Assembly (NCBI GenBank): GCA_003551785.1
Contig: PUNP01000950.1
Span: 1 to 7,397 of the forward strand
Reading direction: 5' to 3'
Length of the DNA: 7,397 bases
From: Candidatus Brocadiaceae bacterium
GTDB taxonomy: Bacteria > Planctomycetota > Brocadiia > SM23-32
Of the stretch, positions 5,784 to 7,397 are shown one piece after another. The position numbers and the translations under genes are program-made. Numbering within the stretch: position 1 is the stretch's first letter; the number at the start of each line of letters is the position of its first letter. The notes beneath the pieces were generated by a model. That model had not been told where the DNA came from. It made no database searches and was given only the letters and a program-made list of their open reading frames with translations.

Positions 5784-6952
5784 AGGTCCCTCCCGGCTTT
5801 GACACACGCCTCTATGCGTTCATTGATGTCGCTCTGCGACCAGTCGGGATGGAGGGAGATGAGGACCGATGTTCGCAGGATGTCGAGGGTTTTTGGGCAC
5901 ATGTCCTTCGTATAATGGGCGTTCAGGGCCTGATTGTCCGGCAGGTTGAACGGATCGAGCGCCGGATGATGTGCGCCTCTTTTTTCCAGGATCGGTTCCC
6001 AGTTGACATAGACGTGTTTTCCCGTATCTATTGGCAGTCCTCCGTGAACTCCTTCGGCTTGGGCGAACCGGCGGGCGGTTTCTTCGCTCTCGAAAGACAG
6101 CCCCAAGGTCGTGCCGCAGTCACCTTCTGCATCATTGGACGGTATAAGTGTCAGATTTGATTCACCATCCAAACCGGCCGACATCTGCTTTTTGGCTTTT
6201 CTGAGATCGGCCAGGATGCCTTCAAGCCTTTGCAGCTGCACCCTCAGCACCGCACCTATGAGTTCGCCCACCCGGTTCTGGACGCCGATAAAGGTCGGTG
6301 TGGTAAGGTCTTCGGCATAAGGCCTGAAGGTTGCCCCCCCGTCGTGGTATATGAGCGCTCTTTCATAGACTTTCCGATCATCCGTGACCAGACAGCCGGC
6401 GTCTCCCGCTGATAAAATTTTATAATCATTGAAGCTGAAGGCACCGGCATTGCCCCACGAGCCGAGCCGGGCACCTTGACAGCTGCCGCCGTCGGCCTGG
6501 CATGCATCTTCCAGGATCAGCAGGTTATGTTTTTCAGCGATTGCCTTCAAGCGTTCCATATCGGAGGGGAACCCCTGCATATGCACGGGCATTATCGCCT
6601 TTGTATATGTGCTGATTTTATTTTCGACATCCTCCGGGTCGATGGTTAAGGTGGCGTCAATCTCTGTGATGACCGGTATTGCCCCGACAGCAAGGACGGC
6701 TATAGCCGAGGCCATGAACGTGTACCCCGGCACGATCACTTCGTCACCCGGCCCGACGCCCAACCCCACCAGTCCGGCGATGAGTGCCGATGTGCCGCCG
6801 TTCACGCATAGAGCGTATTTCCTGCCGACGGTATCGGCCCATTCCTTTTCAAAGTTTTCCACAGCCAGGTGGGGGCTGCCTACTCTGAAAAGTTTCCCAC
6901 CTTCGATGACTTTAGCCAATTCGTTTACTTCTTCTTGTCCAATACGATACAT
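5780..6952 (-). CDS. DegT/DnrJ/EryC1/StrS family PLP-dependent sugar aminotransferase
   Basis: This complete 390-aa fold-type I aminotransferase has the standard length for the family that aminates keto-sugars and keto-cyclitols (StsC, AHBA synthase, DesV-type enzymes). Visible landmarks are the NGGTSAL phosphate turn (51-57), PGYTFMAS (75-82), LEDACQADGG (147-156, with D149 for the PLP ring nitrogen and Q152), SFNDYK (173-178) with the Schiff-base K178, and NRVGELIGAVL (226-236). The loop after the lysine reads SAGDAGCL where most relatives have a GEGG-type loop, a small departure. ATG 6952 is supported by GGAG at 6963-6960. It lies 82 bases downstream of another DegT gene and overlaps the amidohydrolase remnant by 4 nt, so it sits inside the operon. 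The substrate is unknown, and no NDP-sugar enzyme is visible nearby. Confidence 0.93.
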   Translation of the reverse strand: MYRIGQEEVNELAKVIEGGKLFRVGSPHLAVENFEKEWADTVGRKYALCVNGGTSALIAGLVGLGVGPGDEVIVPGYTFMASAIAVLAVGAIPVITEIDATLTIDPEDVENKISTYTKAIMPVHMQGFPSDMERLKAIAEKHNLLILEDACQADGGSCQGARLGSWGNAGAFSFNDYKILSAGDAGCLVTDDRKVYERALIYHDGGATFRPYAEDLTTPTFIGVQNRVGELIGAVLRVQLQRLEGILADLRKAKKQMSAGLDGESNLTLIPSNDAEGDCGTTLGLSFESEETARRFAQAEGVHGGLPIDTGKHVYVNWEPILEKRGAHHPALDPFNLPDNQALNAHYTKDMCPKTLDILRTSVLISLHPDWSQSDINERIEACVKAGRDL

Positions 6953-7034
6953 TTTAATTCTCCGCTAATTTATTCGTGTGTTTATCGGATGATTCAAACG
7001 TCTCTTTTAATGTAGAATTATCCCGTTTAGGAGT
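6953..7034 (-). other. 82-bp spacer between the two operon DegT genes
   Basis: Apart from the GGAG site this spacer shows only a small inverted repeat, TTTAG (7026-7030) and CTAAA (7035-7039), which straddles the upstream stop codon. There is no T tract and no convincing promoter, so read-through transcription is assumed. Confidence 0.4.
6960..6963 (-). promoter_or_regulatory. Ribosome binding site of the complete DegT aminotransferase
   Basis: GGAG on the minus strand lies seven bases before ATG 6952. It confirms the MYRIGQEEV start. Confidence 0.65.
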
Positions 7035-7397
7035 CTAAATATTCTCCACTTCATCAATATTGTTAAGCACCTTATGATAGGCTTCGGCAACGGCCTCGGC
7101 TAACTCCAATCCATTCGGTGGTCGCAGCGGCATCGTCATCCCGGTGTGCCATGCGCAGTGTTTAAGTGCGGTAGGGAACTGACTGAGATCGTAATCAACG
7201 TCCGACCCGCTCTGCGCCCATGGACTGCCTTTACCGTAGGCGTTTTTAGCGGCAATAGCTGTCATCTCCGGTACCGGCCACCCCTGCCAGACACTGGTCT
7301 CAACGCCTTCCGCTTGCAGCGCTTGCATAAGTTTATTGCGAAACTCGGCGGCATCGTTTTCATGTCCCAGTTCCTGCATATCGAATCGCACGGTATA
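7035..7397 (-). CDS. DegT/DnrJ/EryC1/StrS family aminotransferase, C-terminal part (cut by window edge)
   Basis: The last 120 codons of a gene entering from the right edge, ending in TAG at 7037-7035. The frame is open back to 7397 (Tyr-Thr precede the GTG at 7391), so that GTG is an internal valine codon and not a start. YTVRFDMQELG, then FRNKLMQALQAEGVETSV, match the C-terminal domain of the family ('Y.VR.D...........AL.AEGV'). They are followed by the 'YGKGSPW' stretch, the CAWHTGMTMPLRPP strand and a closing helix (AEAYHKVLNN), as in StsC/AHBA-synthase relatives. The PLP lysine lies outside the window. It is the first visible gene of the minus-strand operon, 82 bases upstream of a second DegT gene. 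The two may be paralogues acting in sequence on one substrate, which is inference. Confidence 0.85.
   Translation of the reverse strand, partial: YTVRFDMQELGHENDAAEFRNKLMQALQAEGVETSVWQGWPVPEMTAIAAKNAYGKGSPWAQSGSDVDYDLSQFPTALKHCAWHTGMTMPLRPPNGLELAEAVAEAYHKVLNNIDEVENI

Noticed and set aside
6953..7034. Possible promoter in the spacer before the complete DegT gene (TTGAAT, 17-base gap, AATAAA on the minus strand)
   Set aside because: Only four of six bases match in each hexamer, and the transcript would begin at or inside the ribosome site.

Overview
The window looks like a bacterial accessory metabolic locus. The gene families (DegT-type PLP aminotransferases, xylose-isomerase-like TIM barrels, a short neutral-ceramidase-like protein, a uroporphyrinogen-decarboxylase-like protein and an amidohydrolase remnant, next to an AraC regulator) recur together in the large environmental genomes of Lentisphaerota, Planctomycetota, Verrucomicrobiota and similar phyla. 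That placement is an inference from gene content and short tandem repeats. No rRNA or other phylogenetic marker is present. The operon genes look moderately GC-rich, whereas the AraC gene and its upstream region are visibly more AT-rich.

Layout, left to right. Positions 1-225 (minus) hold the first 75 codons of a DegT/DnrJ/EryC1/StrS aminotransferase running off the left edge. A 101-bp AT-rich divergent spacer (226-326) separates it from an AraC-family activator at 327-1244 (plus). A 137-bp convergent spacer (1245-1381) carries two short tandem-repeat tracts. Everything from 1382 to the right edge is on the minus strand and is best read as one operon transcribed right to left. In transcription order it contains: the C-terminal 120 residues of a DegT aminotransferase (7397-7035, cut by the edge); a complete 390-aa DegT aminotransferase (6952-5780); an internally deleted amidohydrolase remnant (5783-5533); a 342-aa sugar isomerase/epimerase-type TIM barrel with a cysteine-rich tail (5536-4508); a 345-aa xylose-isomerase-like protein with an intact two-metal site (4411-3374); a shortened URO-D/methyltransferase-like protein with an unexplained tail (3377-2736); and a 444-aa neutral-ceramidase-like protein (2716-1382). 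Three junctions are 4-nt stop/start overlaps (5783/5780, 5536/5533, 3377/3374), which supports co-transcription and translational coupling.

How the genes may work together (inference): two or three sugar or cyclitol aminotransferases, two sugar isomerase-type TIM barrels, an amidohydrolase and a ceramidase-fold hydrolase suggest processing of an amino sugar, aminocyclitol or related polyol, under a sugar-type AraC regulator. No nucleotide-sugar enzyme or transporter is visible, so the direction (breakdown or synthesis) and the substrate cannot be settled here. Two genes of the operon are visibly damaged. This suggests the pathway is decaying or being remodelled, or that the assembly is imperfect. 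No gene-free stretch exceeds 300 bases, and I saw no tRNA, rRNA, CRISPR array, insertion sequence or replication origin.
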